This document shows, in pieces, positions 62,171-64,000 of a DNA stretch of 64,000 bases; the first letter of the stretch is position 1, and the number at the start of each line of letters is the position of its first letter. The notes below the pieces were generated by a model. That model saw only the letters and a list, made by a program, of their open reading frames with translations. It ran no database searches and was not told where the DNA came from. The stretch is from Teretinema zuelzerae. Its GTDB lineage: Bacteria > Spirochaetota > Spirochaetia > Treponematales > Treponemataceae. The stretch covers positions 744,001 to 808,000 of the forward strand of contig NZ_JAINWA010000003.1 in the NCBI RefSeq assembly GCF_021021555.1, in the 5' to 3' direction. The position numbers and the translations under genes are program-made.

Positions 62171-63835
62171 GTGGCTGATTCTCACGAATCCCGCAACGAA
62201 GGGCCTCTCCTGGTTGATACCGGGAAAGGCCTTTCTGTTTCCTGGAAGGGAAGGTTTCTCTATTCTTCCCGAGATCCGGCGGCCCTTCCCGTCCGAACCG
62301 CCCTGCAAGCTACAATTCGCCCGGAAACGCTCGTATTGTGCCCCTCTCCCCTTTTAGGGTACGGCATGCGCGAACTCCTCGATGCCATGCCAGCCTCCTG
62401 CTCGATCCTCGCCCTCGAAGAATCGGAAGAACTCATGTCCGTAACTGCTTCGATGCTGCCCGCCTCGATAAAAGACAATCCCCGATTCCGCTGCTTTCGC
62501 CTCGATTCGCCCGCGCAGGCGCTGCATATAATAGAAGCCATTCAGGGATTTCCCTTCCGCCGCTGCCTTCGTCTCGATCTTTCGGGCGGAGCCGCTCTTA
62601 ATCCGAATTTTTACCGGGAAGCTCACGCCGCGATAGACGAGCATCTATCGCGCTGGTGGAAAAATCGTTTCACGCTGATGAGGCTCGGCCGCGGCTACGG
62701 ACGGAATATCTTCAGAAACATGCCAGCGCTCCTGAGAAGCAGATCTCTTCAGGATCTCTTTCCCGACGCAATGAAAAAACCGATATGCGTCTGCGGAGCG
62801 GGACCGTCTCTCGACCGGCTCCTGCCGGAACTCCTCGCGCATCGAGCGGATCTTTTCATTCTGGCAGTCGACGCCGCCGTACCATCCCTCATCTATTCGG
62901 GCTTGAAACCGGATCTTATACTGGTTCTGGAATCCCAATTCTGGATCGAAGAATCTCTGTACGCAGCCGCGCGTTCAGGAATCCCGGTTTTGGGGGATCT
63001 GACGGCCCGCCCGGGGGCCCTCTCGATACCGTCTGGACCGGCTGCTTTCTGCCTCACCGAATACGCCGACATGGCGTTTCTCAAGCGGTTGAAACAAGAG
63101 TTCCCGTTGCTTCCGCGGTTCATGCCTCTCGGCTCAGTCGGCTTGACCGCCCTGCAGGCGGCTCGCTCTCTAGCGCATCCGAACAAACCTGTATTATTCT
63201 GCGGCCTGGATTTTTCATGGAAAGCCGGGTATACGCACAGCCGGGAAGCCCCTGCTCCCGCGCGCGAACGGAGGGAACAGTCCCGCTTCAGACCCCTTCA
63301 AGGCGATCCTTCTGAACTGAAAACGGGAGTGCGCAGGGCGGCGGGAAAGCAGGGCGCGGCGTATACCGATCCCGCGCTTTCCGGATACGCGCAATCCGCA
63401 AGAGAAATGATGAAAACCGGTAGTTTCCTCGATCTGGGAGAAGAGGGGCTGCCGCTCGGAGTCCCGGGAATCCGGCTCGGCCGAGCGATAGCGGAATGGA
63501 TGGATCCGAGCGCAGAAAAGAAAGCAGGGCTAGCGACCCGCACGCAACAGACAGGAGCATCGTCATCCCGAGCAGATTCTTTTCTCCGCACGGAAAAAAA
63601 GACACTGGAAAACTTGCGCGGCATTTTGACGGGAGAGTCCGGCGAAACAAACGATTCGACGCCGGAAGAACAGAGTCTCAGAGTTCTGGAGATTCTCCGA
63701 AGCTGCGACTATTTGTGGACGCATTTTCCCGACGGACATCGGGGTCCTTCGCTTGAAAAAGCATTTTTAAACCGGGTCCGCGTGGAGATCGAATACTTTT
63801 TGAAGTCGATCGATACCGCCCTTTCGGAACTTTGA
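62171..63835 (+). CDS. DUF115 (MptE-like) protein
   Basis: A 554-residue cytoplasmic protein with a DUF115 / 6-hydroxymethylpterin pyrophosphokinase MptE-like core: CVCGAGPSLDRLLPELLAH near residue 207, then LFILAVDAAVPSLIYSGLKP and DLILVLESQF. In bacteria with flagellar glycosylation this family includes motility accessory factors that transfer sugars, which may apply in a spirochaete; the exact reaction is unknown. A GTG start at 62171 is used, 4 bp after the preceding stop; no ATG near it fits. Confidence 0.8.
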   Translation: MADSHESRNEGPLLVDTGKGLSVSWKGRFLYSSRDPAALPVRTALQATIRPETLVLCPSPLLGYGMRELLDAMPASCSILALEESEELMSVTASMLPASIKDNPRFRCFRLDSPAQALHIIEAIQGFPFRRCLRLDLSGGAALNPNFYREAHAAIDEHLSRWWKNRFTLMRLGRGYGRNIFRNMPALLRSRSLQDLFPDAMKKPICVCGAGPSLDRLLPELLAHRADLFILAVDAAVPSLIYSGLKPDLILVLESQFWIEESLYAAARSGIPVLGDLTARPGALSIPSGPAAFCLTEYADMAFLKRLKQEFPLLPRFMPLGSVGLTALQAARSLAHPNKPVLFCGLDFSWKAGYTHSREAPAPARERREQSRFRPLQGDPSELKTGVRRAAGKQGAAYTDPALSGYAQSAREMMKTGSFLDLGEEGLPLGVPGIRLGRAIAEWMDPSAEKKAGLATRTQQTGASSSRADSFLRTEKKTLENLRGILTGESGETNDSTPEEQSLRVLEILRSCDYLWTHFPDGHRGPSLEKAFLNRVRVEIEYFLKSIDTALSEL

Positions 63836-63864
63836 AAGGGCGTACCGCGGTAATCTTGATTCGG

Positions 63865-64000
63865 TCAGTTGTCTTTGGTTTTCAATACAGCGAGGAAGGC
63901 GGACTGAGGCAGCTCTACGTCGCCGACCATCTTCATCCGCTTCTTTCCTTCTTTCTGCTTCTCGAGCAGCTTTCTCTTTCGTGAGATATCGCCGCCGTAG
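63865..64000 (-). CDS. lepA: Elongation factor 4 LepA, C-terminal end
   Basis: The minus-strand frame to the window edge reads [20 protein letters not shown], then [18 protein letters not shown] and a stop at 63865. [16 protein letters not shown] is the highly conserved C-terminus of LepA, a GTPase that back-translocates or remodels stalled ribosomes. Only about 44 codons are visible, and the rest lies beyond the window. It is convergent with the DUF115 gene. Confidence 0.95.
   Translation of the reverse strand, partial: YGGDISRKRKLLEKQKEGKKRMKMVGDVELPQSAFLAVLKTKDN

Overview
The window reads as chromosome of a nitrogen-fixing spirochaete, probably a treponeme relative. The evidence is nitrogen and molybdenum genes with no nitrogenase in view, a four-helix-type chemoreceptor with a large external sensor, a DUF115 (MptE-like) protein beside lepA, and fairly GC-rich host DNA on both flanks. 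The phylum assignment is an inference from gene content, because no rRNA is present.

Left host region (1-18138). A minus-strand molybdate operon (modA-modB-modC) faces a plus-strand operon of a HEPN-like protein and a LeuA/NifV-type acyl synthase. Convergent to that lies an operon of a NifA-like sigma-54 activator, a Nif11-like cysteine-rich peptide and a GNAT acetyltransferase. A 28-copy, ~45-bp tandem repeat array (about 6999-8250) separates the activator from amtB-glnK. Further right are tag with a lipoprotein, a chemoreceptor, and a plus-strand operon of a serine hydrolase with a three-gene ABC-2 exporter. The region ends in tandem 189-bp units built from the end of a tRNA-Pro gene and its terminator.

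Genomic island (about 18195-60255, ~42 kb). It is inserted in tRNA-Pro(CGG). A 56-bp direct repeat (18139-18194 and 60256-60311) marks attL and attR, the tyrosine integrase sits just inside attR, and 12-bp-spaced AGGTGCAAA arm-type sites lie at both ends. The left third is AT-rich and carries defence genes: a type III restriction-modification pair, an sce7726/sce7725-type nuclease pair, and a Gabija-like OLD/UvrD pair, followed by an IS4-family element. The middle third is a copper and metal module: a Met-rich exported protein, a lipoprotein, CopA, an HMA-TauE/SafE-cupredoxin fusion, a DUF2318 protein, a two-component system with recognisable TTCAYA-N5-TTCAYA boxes at three promoters, a coupled chemoreceptor/HD-GYP pair and two small membrane proteins.

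The right third of the island (about 43.9-58.4 kb) is a mosaic. Four copies of one IS91-like rolling-circle element share the same ori-side end; one transposase is intact and three are truncated at their 5' sides at different points. Between them lie an orphan integron attC-like site with a cassette fragment, an ISL3 fragment, a low-GC Firmicutes-like copB, a cadC-cadA operon, and a Firmicutes-like cadD with a lspA fragment, followed by an IS256 element. The mosaic looks like serial import of copper, cadmium and zinc resistance.

Right host region (60264-64000). It holds tRNA-Pro, tRNA-Asp, a PpiD/SurA-like periplasmic isomerase, a DUF115 protein and the 3' end of lepA.
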